This document shows positions 1 through 9,000 of a stretch of DNA of 64,000 bases, one piece after another. The notes beneath the pieces were generated by a model that saw nothing but the letters and a program-made list of their open reading frames with translations, was not told where the DNA came from and ran no database searches. This stretch comes from an uncultured Rhodopila sp. (GTDB lineage Bacteria; Pseudomonadota; Alphaproteobacteria; Acetobacterales; Acetobacteraceae): NCBI RefSeq assembly GCF_903915725.1, contig NZ_CAIWTY010000082.1, positions 1 through 64,000 of the forward strand. Direction: 5' to 3'. Both the position numbers and the translations under genes were made by a program. How positions within the stretch are numbered: the first letter of the stretch is position 1; the number at the start of each line of letters is the position of its first letter.

Positions 1-107
1 AGACCCGGACGGCCGCCAATCTCAAGCGGCGGCTGGAGCGCCTGGGCTACGTCGTCGCGATTCAACCGAAGGAAGCCGATCCGCATTCTGGGGAGGTGGC
101 GAAGTAG
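1..107 (+). CDS. C-terminal end of an unidentified protein (partial)
   Basis: An open frame enters from the left edge and stops at TAG 105-107. It encodes about 34 residues, rich in Arg/Lys, including LKRRLERLGYVV. The basic amphipathic tail followed by a short Pro/Glu end would suit the C-terminus of a transposase or DNA-binding protein. Too little is visible to name the family, and the start lies outside the window. Confidence 0.35.
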   Translation, partial: TRTAANLKRRLERLGYVVAIQPKEADPHSGEVAK

Positions 108-169
108 CAGGAGCGACAGAGGCTCTATTTTCGTAGCAGAGCCGACAAGCGGCGCCCGCCCGCACCGCG

Positions 170-310
170 ATGACGGCAAATGGTGTCGGCGTTGCTGCTG
201 ACGTCATGGTGGCCGAAGGCCACCATCCACGCCTTACGGTAATGACGCGAGCCAAGGCGTGGATGGCGGGCGACCGAGCACGCGAGGGAGGGCTGCGCCC
301 GCCATGACGT
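170..310. repeat. Family A dispersed palindromic element, copy 1
   Basis: The segment holds the core inverted repeat ATCCACGCCTT / AAGGCGTGGAT around 228-270, plus an outer ATGGTGGCCGAAGGCCACCAT hairpin. About 70 bases (roughly 170-240) match the reverse complement of 57500-57580 almost exactly. The two loci are therefore copies of one dispersed element. No convincing gene is present between 108 and 542 apart from this repeat and the family C repeat. Confidence 0.8.
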
Positions 311-346
311 CCAGCGGCACGTGCCGCGCCGGGCATTTGCATGGTA

Positions 347-469
347 GTTCGCAGAGCGGGGCGCAGAGCACGCAGACGAAGCGTTACCGCGCGGCCAGAC
401 ACCCCCGGCGAAGCCAAAAAATTCTTCTCTGCGCCCTCTGCGCCCCGCTCTGCGAACTCTGCGTCGAAA
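347..469. repeat. Family C CGCAGAG-rich inverted repeat in front of the GxxExxY gene
   Basis: The left arm at 347-380 contains TTCGCAGAGCGGGGCGCAGA. Its reverse complement returns at 427-469, extended with GAACTCTGCGTCGAAA. The same arms occur at 26955-26997 and 27248-27290. The CTCTGCG/CGCAGAG periodicity is seven to ten bases. It ends about 75 bases upstream of the GxxExxY start codon. Confidence 0.8.
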
Positions 470-501
470 CGCGGAGATAAAAACCAACACGGACCCATCC
501 G

Positions 502-516
502 TTAACCCAACGTTAA
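502..516. promoter_or_regulatory. CtrA-type half-site pair (TTAA-N7-TTAA)
   Basis: TTAA at 502-505 and TTAA at 513-516 are separated by exactly seven bases. This is the alphaproteobacterial CtrA recognition pattern. It lies 27 bases before the GxxExxY ATG in an AT-richer pocket. Chance occurrence is possible because the motif is short. Confidence 0.3.
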
Positions 517-542
517 TCAACACGCTCTACAAGACCGAAACC

Positions 543-959
543 ATGAGACCAAGAACCCCCGAACCCGGCCCGATCCTGACCCGCCGAATCATTGGCCTCG
601 CCATCCAGGTGCACCGAAAACTCGGCCCCGGCCTACTCGAATCAGTCTATCAACAATGCCTATGCCGGGAACTGGACCGAGACGGCTTACCGTTCGAACG
701 GGAGGTTCCACTCTCCATCACTTACGAGGGCATGCAAATCGATAAAGGCTACCGGGCCGATATTATAGTCGACAATACTGTTCTTCTGGAACTCAAGTCG
801 GTGGAAACGATCCTGCCGGTTCATAAAGCCCAAACCCTGACATACCTTCGCATGAGCGGTTGCTCCACCGACCTGTTGATGAATTTCAACGACGTTCTGC
901 TCAAGAATGGTGTACACCGTTTCTTAAAACTAATCACTCCGGAGCAGCGGTCAGCATAG
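543..959 (+). CDS. GxxExxY family protein, PD-(D/E)XK-like fold
   Basis: The protein has 138 residues. The defining signature is GPGLLESVY, near residues 28-36. It follows the typical N-terminal TRRIIGLAIQVHRKL helix. Further on, DIIVDNTVLLELKS supplies an acidic residue and an E-x-K pair, as in the PDDEXK_3 nuclease-like group to which GxxExxY proteins are assigned. The length is typical. Family function is unknown; nuclease activity is inference from the fold. The gene stands alone behind family C repeats and a TTAA-N7-TTAA motif. Its 3' end overlaps the convergent small exported-protein gene by about 26 bases. Confidence 0.85.
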   Translation: MRPRTPEPGPILTRRIIGLAIQVHRKLGPGLLESVYQQCLCRELDRDGLPFEREVPLSITYEGMQIDKGYRADIIVDNTVLLELKSVETILPVHKAQTLTYLRMSGCSTDLLMNFNDVLLKNGVHRFLKLITPEQRSA

Positions 960-1446
960 CCTCGCCGCCCTTGTCATCCTTTACCGTCGCCAGCAATATC
1001 CGCCACCCGCGGCCGTCCTTCGTTGCCAGATACTCGCGGTCATGAATATTCGGCACCTGCTTGTCATCGCGTTCGATCGCCAGCCGGAACGCCGCCCCCG
1101 CCCGCCGGAATCCCGCCTCCAGCGCATCCACCACCGCCTGCCGCAGCGCCAGATCCGTTACCACCGAGCAAATCCCGTCATCCGACGACACCAGCACCAG
1201 CTTCCCCTCCGCCGTCGAAGCGTCGAACACCTGCCCCGGCGCGCCATGCAGGAACGCCACGCGCGCCTGCTCCGGCACCGCCGGCACGCCCGCCCGCGCC
1301 GCCCAGTCGCGCAGCGCCGCGGGATTGCCGGCGAACGGCATGCAGCCCTGGATGAACAACCCGACCAACTGCGGCGCGACATCCGCCGCCCGCGCGGCAA
1401 TCGGCACCGCCGCCAGCAGCCCCGCCAGCAAAAATACCCGCCTCAG
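934..1446 (-). CDS. Small exported protein downstream of the Mla-type ATPase
   Basis: The mature part is about 145 residues, with FIQGCMPFAGNPAALRDWA after a clear signal peptide (RRVFLLAGLLAAVPIAARAA). It loosely resembles NMCC_0638-type periplasmic (lipo)proteins; this assignment is weak. The start is a problem. No ATG or GTG in the frame gives a sensible signal peptide. A CTG at 1446, overlapping the ATPase stop codon, keeps the positive n-region; a TTG at 1431 is the alternative. Translation may be coupled to the preceding ATPase gene. The original start codon may have been lost. Confidence 0.55.
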   Translation of the reverse strand: MRRVFLLAGLLAAVPIAARAADVAPQLVGLFIQGCMPFAGNPAALRDWAARAGVPAVPEQARVAFLHGAPGQVFDASTAEGKLVLVSSDDGICSVVTDLALRQAVVDALEAGFRRAGAAFRLAIERDDKQVPNIHDREYLATKDGRGWRILLATVKDDKGGEAMLTAAPE

Positions 1447-2219
1447 CGCCGCAACTCCATCTGGATCGGCCCCTCGCGCCGCCCGTGGGTGAACTGGTCC
1501 ACTTCGGCGTTGCCGCTGTCCATCAGGTCCGCCGCCCGGCCGTGCCAGATGATGCGGCCGTGATGCAGCATCGCCGCCTGGTCGCCGATGCGCCGGGCGC
1601 TCGCCATGTCGTGCGTGATCGCGACCGCGGTGCTGCCCAGATGCTTGACGCAATCGACGATCAGCCCGTCGATCACCGCCCCCATGATCGGGTCCAACCC
1701 GGTCGTCGGCTCGTCGAAAAACATGATGTCCGGCTGCGCGGCGATCGCCCGCGCCAGCGCGACGCGCTTCTGCATGCCGCCCGACAGCTCCGCCGGAGAC
1801 AGATCGCCCACGCTGGCCGCAAGCCCAACCTCGGCCAGGAACTCATCGGCGCGGGCGCGGGCCTCGGAGCGGGTGACCTTGTGCCGGGCCAGAAGACCGA
1901 ACGCCACGTTCTCCCACACCGTCAGGCTGTCGAACAGCGCGCCGGCCTGGAACAGCATGCCGATGCGCGCCCGCGTCTCCTCACGCTCCTGCCGGGGCAG
2001 GGACGCGATATCCCGGCCGTCGATCTCGATCATGCCGTCATCCGGCTCCAGCAGGCCGAGCACGCATTTCAGCAGCACCGACTTGCCGGACCCGGAGCCG
2101 CCGATGACCACCATCGACGTGCCCGGCATCACGTCGAGGTCCACGCCGTCCAGCACCTGCTTGCTGCCGAAGCGTTTGTACAGCCCGCGGATGCGGATTC
2201 TCGGAGTCTGATTCGTCAT
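1443..2219 (-). CDS. mlaF: ABC transporter ATP-binding protein, MlaF/Ttg2A type
   Basis: The protein has 258 residues. It shows Walker A GGSGSGKS near residue 40, the signature LSGGMQKR, and Walker B IMFFDEPTTGLDP followed by the switch ITHD. The phrase EPTTGLDPIMG and the overall sequence fit MlaF, the ATPase of the Mla phospholipid/organic-solvent-tolerance importer at the inner membrane. The ATG at 2219 is chosen because it begins the conserved IRIRGLYKRFG segment; the open frame continues upstream without homology. No MlaE permease or MlaD MCE protein is adjacent: upstream is a divergent cupin and downstream only a small exported protein. The partners must lie elsewhere. Confidence 0.85.
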   Translation of the reverse strand: MTNQTPRIRIRGLYKRFGSKQVLDGVDLDVMPGTSMVVIGGSGSGKSVLLKCVLGLLEPDDGMIEIDGRDIASLPRQEREETRARIGMLFQAGALFDSLTVWENVAFGLLARHKVTRSEARARADEFLAEVGLAASVGDLSPAELSGGMQKRVALARAIAAQPDIMFFDEPTTGLDPIMGAVIDGLIVDCVKHLGSTAVAITHDMASARRIGDQAAMLHHGRIIWHGRAADLMDSGNAEVDQFTHGRREGPIQMELRR

Positions 2220-2348
2220 GCCGGCTAGATGCCGTCTGGCAGGGCGTTCGGCAAGGCAAGGCTCCGGCGAATTGCGCGTGGCAGTGGGGAAGGCTAGTTT
2301 ATGTACGCCTCGTACAGTTACTCGGTTAACCCACGGAGGAAACCAACA

Positions 2349-2777
2349 ATGAACGATGCCGTCGCAACAGCAGCCAAACTCGCCCACGCCACCGTGGACA
2401 ACGCCACCTACGTCCCCGGCCGCCGCTCGTTCTTCAAATACCGCGATCTCGGCGTCACCGGCGCCACCGGCGGCGCGCTGCGGGCCCAGGTGACCTCCGC
2501 CACCCAAGGCCTCGGCCAGCCAACCGGCTGGCACTACCACGTCTGCGAGCACCAGTTTGTCTACATGCTGAAAGGCTGGGTCGATCTGGAATTCGAGGAC
2601 GGCCGCAAGATCCGCCTCAACCCGGGCGACTCCCTGATGATCCCCGGCGGCATGCGGCACAACGAAACCGGCACCGCGGACGAGCTGGAACTGCTGGAAG
2701 TCTCCGTCCCGGCGGAGATGAAAACAGTGGCATGTGAACCACCCGGCGGAATAACTGACCGCCTCACGGCAACTTAG
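2349..2777 (+). CDS. Single-domain cupin protein
   Basis: The protein has 142 residues. Cupin motif 1 is GWHYHVCEHQFVYMLKG, with two His and a Glu as likely metal ligands. Motif 2 is the PGDSLMIPGGMRHN stretch, with the last His ligand. The ATG at 2349 follows a good ribosome site (GGAGGAAA, 2334-2342). An earlier in-frame ATG at 2301 lacks one. The substrate cannot be read from the sequence; small cupins include oxygenases, isomerases and sensors. The gene is divergent from mlaF, with about 130 bases between them. Confidence 0.8.
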   Translation: MNDAVATAAKLAHATVDNATYVPGRRSFFKYRDLGVTGATGGALRAQVTSATQGLGQPTGWHYHVCEHQFVYMLKGWVDLEFEDGRKIRLNPGDSLMIPGGMRHNETGTADELELLEVSVPAEMKTVACEPPGGITDRLTAT

Positions 2778-2836
2778 GCGAAAAACCGGGCAGCTTCGCA
2801 CTTGCTGCGACGCGGAAACGCGGTCAAAGTCGGCGC

Positions 2837-5650
2837 ATGCCTGATATGCAAGCTGCCCCGACTTCCGACCCCTCGGCCACAGCCGCGCTCGCGAAAGAGC
2901 TGCTGGCGCTGACCGCGCGCCTCGGCGCCCGGGCCGACGAGGATCCGTTCGGCAGTCCCGTGCTGCTGACCTCCCTGGCGATCACCCGCCAGATGGACAA
3001 CGACATCATCACCGAGGCCGACGCCGCCGCGCTGATCCGCTACCTGCGCGATGCCGCCTTCACCGATCGCGCCGCCCGCATCGCAAAGTATGTCGGCGGC
3101 GTCGATACCGCCGCCAACGACGCCTCGCTGGCGAAACTGGCGCAAATCCTGCTGCGCCCCGATCCCAACGACAGCCCGATCCGCTGGGCCGAGTACCGCG
3201 CGCTGACCGAGCGCACCCGCTTCGCCGCGGTGTTCACCGCCCACCCGACCTTTTCACTGCCGCTGCCGGTCAACCAGGCGCTCGCCGAAGCCGCCTGCGG
3301 CCGTCCGGTGCCGCAGTTCGAATCCCACCGGCCGCCGCCTATCACCCTGCGCAGCGAGTTCGACCAGTCCGTCGCCGCCATCGTCAACGGCCGCGATGCG
3401 ATCGACCGCTTCAACAGTGCGCTGATCTCCGTCGCCCGCGGCGCCTGGTCCGATCGCTGGACCGAGCTTGCCCCCAGCCCCGTCGTGCTCTCCACCTGGG
3501 TCGGCTACGACACCGACGGGCGCAACGATATCGGCTGGTGGGATACGCTGCGGCTGCGGCTGGAGATGAAGCGGCTGCAACTCCGCCGCCTGCACGCCCA
3601 GGTCTCGGTGCTGCCCGCCGCGGACGCTCTCGCCGCCCGGATCGCCGAGGCCGCCGACGCCGTCGACAAGCAGATCGCGCTCAGTCCCGACCAGCCGGAC
3701 CCGGTCACCGTCGCCGCCTTCGCGCACGAGCTGATCGGCCGGCGCGACGTCGCGCTGACCAGCCCGGAGGCGCTGCTGCCGCTGTTCGCCGAGGCGATCG
3801 CCAACTCGGAAGAGCACGGCAAGCTGGCGCTGACCGTCGCCCGCGCCGGGCTGCTGTCGCATGGCCTGGCGCTGGCGCACACCCACACGCGGCTGAATTC
3901 GACGCAGGTGCATAACGTCGTCCGCCAGCGCCTCGGCTTCGCCGATCCGCCGGAGGACCCGTCGCGGCGCCGGGCGCTGTTCGCGGCGATCAACCAGGCG
4001 CTGGATACCGTGCAGCCGATACCGGTGGATTTCGGCGCGCTGATCGCCGAGCAGGCCTCGGCGGCGAAGCTGATGATGATCGTCGCGCAGATCATCAAGC
4101 ACGTCGACAGTTCCGTCCCGGTGCGCTTCCTGATCGCGGAGACCGAGACCGGCTACACCCTGCTGGCCGCCCTGTGGCTGGCCAAGCTGTTCGGCATCGA
4201 GAAGCACATCGAGATCAGCCCGCTGTTCGAAACGGCGGAGGCGCTGGAACAAGGCTCCGCGGTATTGGATGAGGCGCTGCGCAGCCCGCATTACCGCGAG
4301 TACCTCAAGAATACCGGGCGGCTGGCGCTGCAGTTCGGCTATTCCGATTCCGGCCGCTATGTCGGCCAGCTCGCCGCCAGCTACCTGATCGAGCGGCTGC
4401 GGCTGAAGATCGCCCACACGCTGGAGCATCACGGCGTCACCGGTGTCGAGGTGATCCTGTTCGACACCCACGGCGAGAGCATCGGCCGCGGCGGCCATCC
4501 CAACTCCCTGGCCGATCGGCTGCGGTATTTGTCGCCGACGGCGTCGCGACAGGCGCTGGGGCGGGCGGGGCTGAAGGTGCGCGAGGAATCGGCGTTCCAG
4601 GGCGGCGACGGGTATCTGCTGTTCGCCACGCCCGAGCTGGCGCTGGCGACAATTACCCGGATCGCCGAGCAGACCTATCACAAGGCGGCCGGGCCGATCG
4701 AGGATCCGGTCTATGCCGATCCGGATTTCGCATCGGATTTCTTTGCCACCATCCGCAACGGCATGGAAGGTCTGGTGGAGGACGCCGGCTATGCCGCGCT
4801 GCTGGGCACTTTCGGACCGTCGTTACTTGACAGAACAGGATCGCGTCCCGCCGCGCGGCAGGCGGATGGCATGGCCGGTGCGGCCGGCATCCGCCATCCG
4901 CGCGAGCTGCGGGCGATTCCGAACAATGCGATTTTGCAGCAGTTGGGCTATTGCGCCAATACGTTGCAGGGCTTGGGCGCCGCCGCGGCGCGGCATCCGG
5001 AGACCTTCACCGATCTGCGGCAGACCAGCCGGCGGTTCAAGCGGGCGATGGATCTGGCCAGTCATGCCCTGGAGCATTCCGATATCGAGGTGTTGCGGGC
5101 GGTGATCGAATCGCTCGACCCGGGCACCTGGCTCGACCGCTCCGCGCATACCAGGCGTCCCGGGCGGCGGGAGGCCCTGGTGTCGGTCGCGCGGGCGCTG
5201 GAGCGGCTGGATATCTGGGCGGATGCGCAGTCGATGTTCCGGCGCATTCTCGCGGACCACCTGTCGCTGCGGGTGACCTGGCCGGACGTGCCGCGCATGG
5301 CGAACCGGGAAGTGCTGTTGCACGCGCTGCGGCTTTCGCTGATCCACCGGATCTGGCTCGTGGCGACGGAGATTCCGGATTTCTCGCCGCGCTACGGGGT
5401 CACCCGGGCGGTGATGGAAGCATCGATCCTGCGTTTGGATATCGAGGCATCGCTGAAATTGCTGGCGGAGATCTTCCCGCTGGCGGCGGACCCGGCGGCG
5501 GATGCCGATTACGGGGAGCCTGCGCCGCCGCGCGGGACCGGGTCCTACGCGAAGGAGCACGAGGAGATTTTCGCGCCGATGCGCCGGCTGTTCGCGATGG
5601 TGCGGGAGATCGCGACGGCGGTCTCGCACGAGGTCGGGGCGTTCGGGTAA
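2837..5650 (+). CDS. Divergent phosphoenolpyruvate carboxylase-like protein
   Basis: The protein has 937 residues, the usual PEPC length. PEPC landmarks are recognisable in order: FTAHPTF (catalytic His region), STWVGYDTDGRND (normally WMGGDRDGNP), ISPLFET, FGYSDSGRYVG (normally GYSDSAKDAG) and LFDTHGESIGRGG (normally LFHGRGGSIGRGG). The second Arg of that last loop is kept, but the essential His and first Arg are replaced. The TEQGE-type motif is also missing, as is the conserved C-terminal NTG. The fold is therefore PEPC. Whether it makes oxaloacetate from PEP and bicarbonate is doubtful. The gene is monocistronic and followed by a family B hairpin. Confidence 0.75.
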   Translation: MPDMQAAPTSDPSATAALAKELLALTARLGARADEDPFGSPVLLTSLAITRQMDNDIITEADAAALIRYLRDAAFTDRAARIAKYVGGVDTAANDASLAKLAQILLRPDPNDSPIRWAEYRALTERTRFAAVFTAHPTFSLPLPVNQALAEAACGRPVPQFESHRPPPITLRSEFDQSVAAIVNGRDAIDRFNSALISVARGAWSDRWTELAPSPVVLSTWVGYDTDGRNDIGWWDTLRLRLEMKRLQLRRLHAQVSVLPAADALAARIAEAADAVDKQIALSPDQPDPVTVAAFAHELIGRRDVALTSPEALLPLFAEAIANSEEHGKLALTVARAGLLSHGLALAHTHTRLNSTQVHNVVRQRLGFADPPEDPSRRRALFAAINQALDTVQPIPVDFGALIAEQASAAKLMMIVAQIIKHVDSSVPVRFLIAETETGYTLLAALWLAKLFGIEKHIEISPLFETAEALEQGSAVLDEALRSPHYREYLKNTGRLALQFGYSDSGRYVGQLAASYLIERLRLKIAHTLEHHGVTGVEVILFDTHGESIGRGGHPNSLADRLRYLSPTASRQALGRAGLKVREESAFQGGDGYLLFATPELALATITRIAEQTYHKAAGPIEDPVYADPDFASDFFATIRNGMEGLVEDAGYAALLGTFGPSLLDRTGSRPAARQADGMAGAAGIRHPRELRAIPNNAILQQLGYCANTLQGLGAAAARHPETFTDLRQTSRRFKRAMDLASHALEHSDIEVLRAVIESLDPGTWLDRSAHTRRPGRREALVSVARALERLDIWADAQSMFRRILADHLSLRVTWPDVPRMANREVLLHALRLSLIHRIWLVATEIPDFSPRYGVTRAVMEASILRLDIEASLKLLAEIFPLAADPAADADYGEPAPPRGTGSYAKEHEEIFAPMRRLFAMVREIATAVSHEVGAFG

Positions 5651-5720
5651 GGGTGGTGGCCGGGGGCACCCCCATGGCTATCAGCATAAGCGGTTGGGCG
5701 GAGCACGGCATTCACCCCCT

Positions 5721-5763
5721 CGTCATGGCCCTCCCCCGGACAAGCCGGGGGAGGGCCATGACG
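5721..5763. repeat. Family B REP-like palindrome, possible terminator
   Basis: A perfect 19-bp stem begins CGTCATGGCCCTCCCCCGG. It closes on an ACAAG loop, 70 bases after the PEPC-like stop. There is no T-run after it. The rest of the 5651-6046 gap shows no gene; it presumably holds the promoter for the downstream kinase gene. Confidence 0.8.
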
Positions 5764-6046
5764 ATGAGAGAGCGACGCCTTCGGCTCACGTTTTGTTGAT
5801 AAGCGCAGAGAATTCTTACGGTTCGCAAGCCGATCGTGCTCGGCGCCAGGCCGATTTTTTCCCGTTTTCAGGTCCTGTATTACCGTGATTCGCAAGGATC
5901 GGGGCGCCCACTATACCGAAATAACATCGTAATCGCAGTGGGCACCGCATCGCTCCCTGTTCGATTTGGTACCGAACCTGTCTTTGGCCTTGGACAGAGT
6001 GTCGCCATGGGCGTAAGGCTCAATTCAAAGTGCGTAATGGAACGAC

Positions 6047-9000
6047 ATGCGCGGGACTCGCCGATCGGCTGGAAAAGCAGCCACCGCCGCCTCGCCTGCA
6101 GCCACACCGGCGGCTGACCGGGCCAGGGCGGCCGAAGGATCCGGCAGCGCCCCTCAGCCGGCGGAGAAACCGCGTCTGATCGTCGGGGTTGGGGCATCCG
6201 CGGGCGGAATTAGTGCGTTCAAGGCATTCTTCGCCAACATGCCCGTCGACACCGGCATGGCCTTCGTCCTGGTGCAGCACCTCGACCCCGACCACAAAAG
6301 CGCCCTTGTGCCAATCATCTCCGGCTACACCGCGATGCCGGTGCACCTCGCCGAAGACGGCGCCGCGGTCGAGCCGGGCAATGTCTACGTCATTCCGCCC
6401 AACGTCACGCTGACCATTGCGGATCGGCATCTTCGCATCAAGCGCCCCGCCGCCACCATCGCCCGTCGCGTGTCGGTCAACACCTTCCTGACATCCCTCG
6501 CCGAAGACCAGGGAGAAAACGCCGTCGGGGTCATCCTGTCCGGCTTCGGCACCGATGGCGCCACCGGCATCGCTGCGATCAAGGCCAATGGCGGCCTGAC
6601 CCTGAGCCAAGCCGAGTTCGACCACCACGCCCTGAGCGGCATGCCGCAAAGCGCCGCCTCCGCCGGCTTCGTCGATCATGTGCTGCGCGTCGAGGACATG
6701 GCGGCCGCACTGATCAACTACGAGCATCACCGCAGCATCTTCGACAACAGCCGCGGCCCGGATGGCATCCGCGAGGACCTGCCGGCCAACCTGCCGGCGA
6801 TTTGCGCTGTGCTGCACTCGAAGCTCGGGCATGACTTCGGCCAATACAAGGACGGCACATTGATGCGCCGCATCCAGCGCCGGATGCACGTCCTGGAGAC
6901 CACCCGGGTTTCCGACTACATTGATCGGCTGCGATCGTCCCCGCACGAAGCCGATCTGCTGTTCCGCGAGCTGCTGATCGGGGTGACGCGGTTTTTCCGC
7001 GACCCCGAGGTGTTCGAAACCCTGGAGACCGCGGTCATTCCCGAACTGCTGGCGGCGCACAAGGCAGCCGAACCGATACGGGTCTGGGTGCCCGGATGCG
7101 CGACCGGCGAAGAAGCCTACTCCATCGCGATCCTGTTCAAGGAGCACAGGGACAAGCTCAACGCTACCGGTGCGATCCAGATCTTCGCCACCGACATCGA
7201 TGCCCGCGCCATCGATGCCGCGCGGATCGGGTTGTATTCCGATACCGTCGCCGCGGACATGCCGGAAACCCGACTGCAGCAGAACTTCGTCAAGGAGGAA
7301 GGCGGCTATCGGATTTCCAAGTTCATCCGCGAGATGTGCCTGTTCTCGGTGCACGACCTTGTCAAAGACCCGCCGTTTTCCCGGCTGGACCTGATTTCCT
7401 GCCGCAACCTGCTGATCTATTTTCAGCCGCAACTGCAGCAGCGCGTGCTGACGACGTTCCATTACGCGCTGCTGCCGAACCGCTATTTGCTGCTGGGGCC
7501 GTCCGAAGGTGTGTCCGTCCAGCCGCGGCTGTTTTCGCCGCTGAACAAAAAGCACCGTCTGTTCGCCAGGCAGAGCGTGGCGGCGCGGCTGCCGGTCTAC
7601 CCGCTGGCCCATCTGCCGGTGGCGGCGTCGCCCGTCCGGCGTCCGGCCATCCGTGGTCAGGATTCGATCGAGCGGCGGGCAATGCAGGCGGTCAACCGCT
7701 ATCTGCCGGCCTACCTGGTTGTCGATCGCAACAACGACGTGCTGCGGTTCTCCGGCCAGACCGCGAAATATATCGAGCCGGCGACCGGCGCCGCCAGCCT
7801 GAACCTGTTCAACCTGCTGCATCCCGACCTGCGGAGCGTGGTGCGCAGCGCGCTGGATCAGGCCGCGGAAACCGGGGAGCGTGTGGTGCACGGCTCCGTT
7901 CTGGTCGCGGCCGGGGAGGAGCGATTTGACGCCGTCAACCTGATCGTCGAGCCGCTGACCGAGACGGATGGCGACACCCTGTTCGCCATCGCCTTTCAGG
8001 AGATCGTACCGCCCGATCCGGACTCCGTGGTGGCGGTTCTCAGGGATGCGGACGAGAAGAATGGCAGCGCCACACGCAGCCTGAGGCGGGACCTCGCGGC
8101 GACGCGCGAGCGGCTGCGCAACACGACCGAGGAGCTGCAATCCGCCAACGAGGAGCTGCAGTCGTCGAACGAAGAATATCTGTCGGTCAACGAAGAGTTG
8201 CAGTCCACCAACGAGGAGCTGGAGACCTCCAAGGAGGAGATGCAGTCGCTGAATGAAGAACTGCAGACGATCAACGCGGAGCTGAACCACAGGAACGAGG
8301 GGCTGGTGCGGGCCAACAGCGACCTCGCCAACCTGTTCGACAGCACGTCGATCGCCACGTTGTTCCTCGACAACGAGATGCGCATCCGCCGCTTCACCCC
8401 GCGGCTGCTGGAAATATTCAAGGTGCGGGAGGGCGATGAAGGGCGGCCGATCACCGATATTGTTACGCATTTGACGCGGGACTGGCTGGGCCAGGACGTG
8501 CGACAGGTGCTGACCAATCTGGTCTCGGTCGAGCGCGAGGTCTCTTTGGCCGATGGCGAGCTGAGTTACCTGATGCAGGTGCGGCCGTACCGCGACATGA
8601 ATAATATGATCGATGGCGTAGTCATCACGTTCGTCGATATATCGGAGCGCAAGCGGCACGAGCAGGCGCGCGGCCGCCTCGCCGCGATCGTGCAATGGTC
8701 GCATGACGCGATCGTTAGCTACGATATCGGCGGGATCGTCTCAAGCTGGAACGCCGGCGCCGAAAAACTGTTCGGCTACGCTGCGTCCGAGGCCATCGGC
8801 CAGCCCATCGGCGCTTTGCTCAAGGGACCGCAGCCGCGAGACTGGGCCGTCTTGCTGAAGGCGCTCGGAGAAAGCGAACCGGCCGCCGATTTCGACAGCG
8901 TCAAGACGACCAGGGACGGTGGCACCGTCGAAGTGTCGGTCACCATTTCGCCGCTGCGCGATGCCGACGGCAAGGTCGTTGGTGGCTCCGTGGTGGCGCG

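Noticed and set aside
347-469. Possible CRISPR-like array because of short periodic CGCAGAG units
   Set aside because: The units are imperfect seven-to-ten-base tracts in an inverted arrangement, with no regular repeat-spacer pattern and no cas genes.
22-523. Several 60-160 codon frames across the start of the window
   Set aside because: They run through dispersed repeats A and C. The same peptide strings (for example ATMTSAATPTPFA) reappear at 57.5 kb because the repeat does.
6020-8704. An 894-codon open frame on the minus strand opposite the CheB-CheR-kinase gene
   Set aside because: It is a shadow of the real gene: the translation is His/Gln/Arg-rich with no domain, while the plus strand carries intact motifs in every domain.
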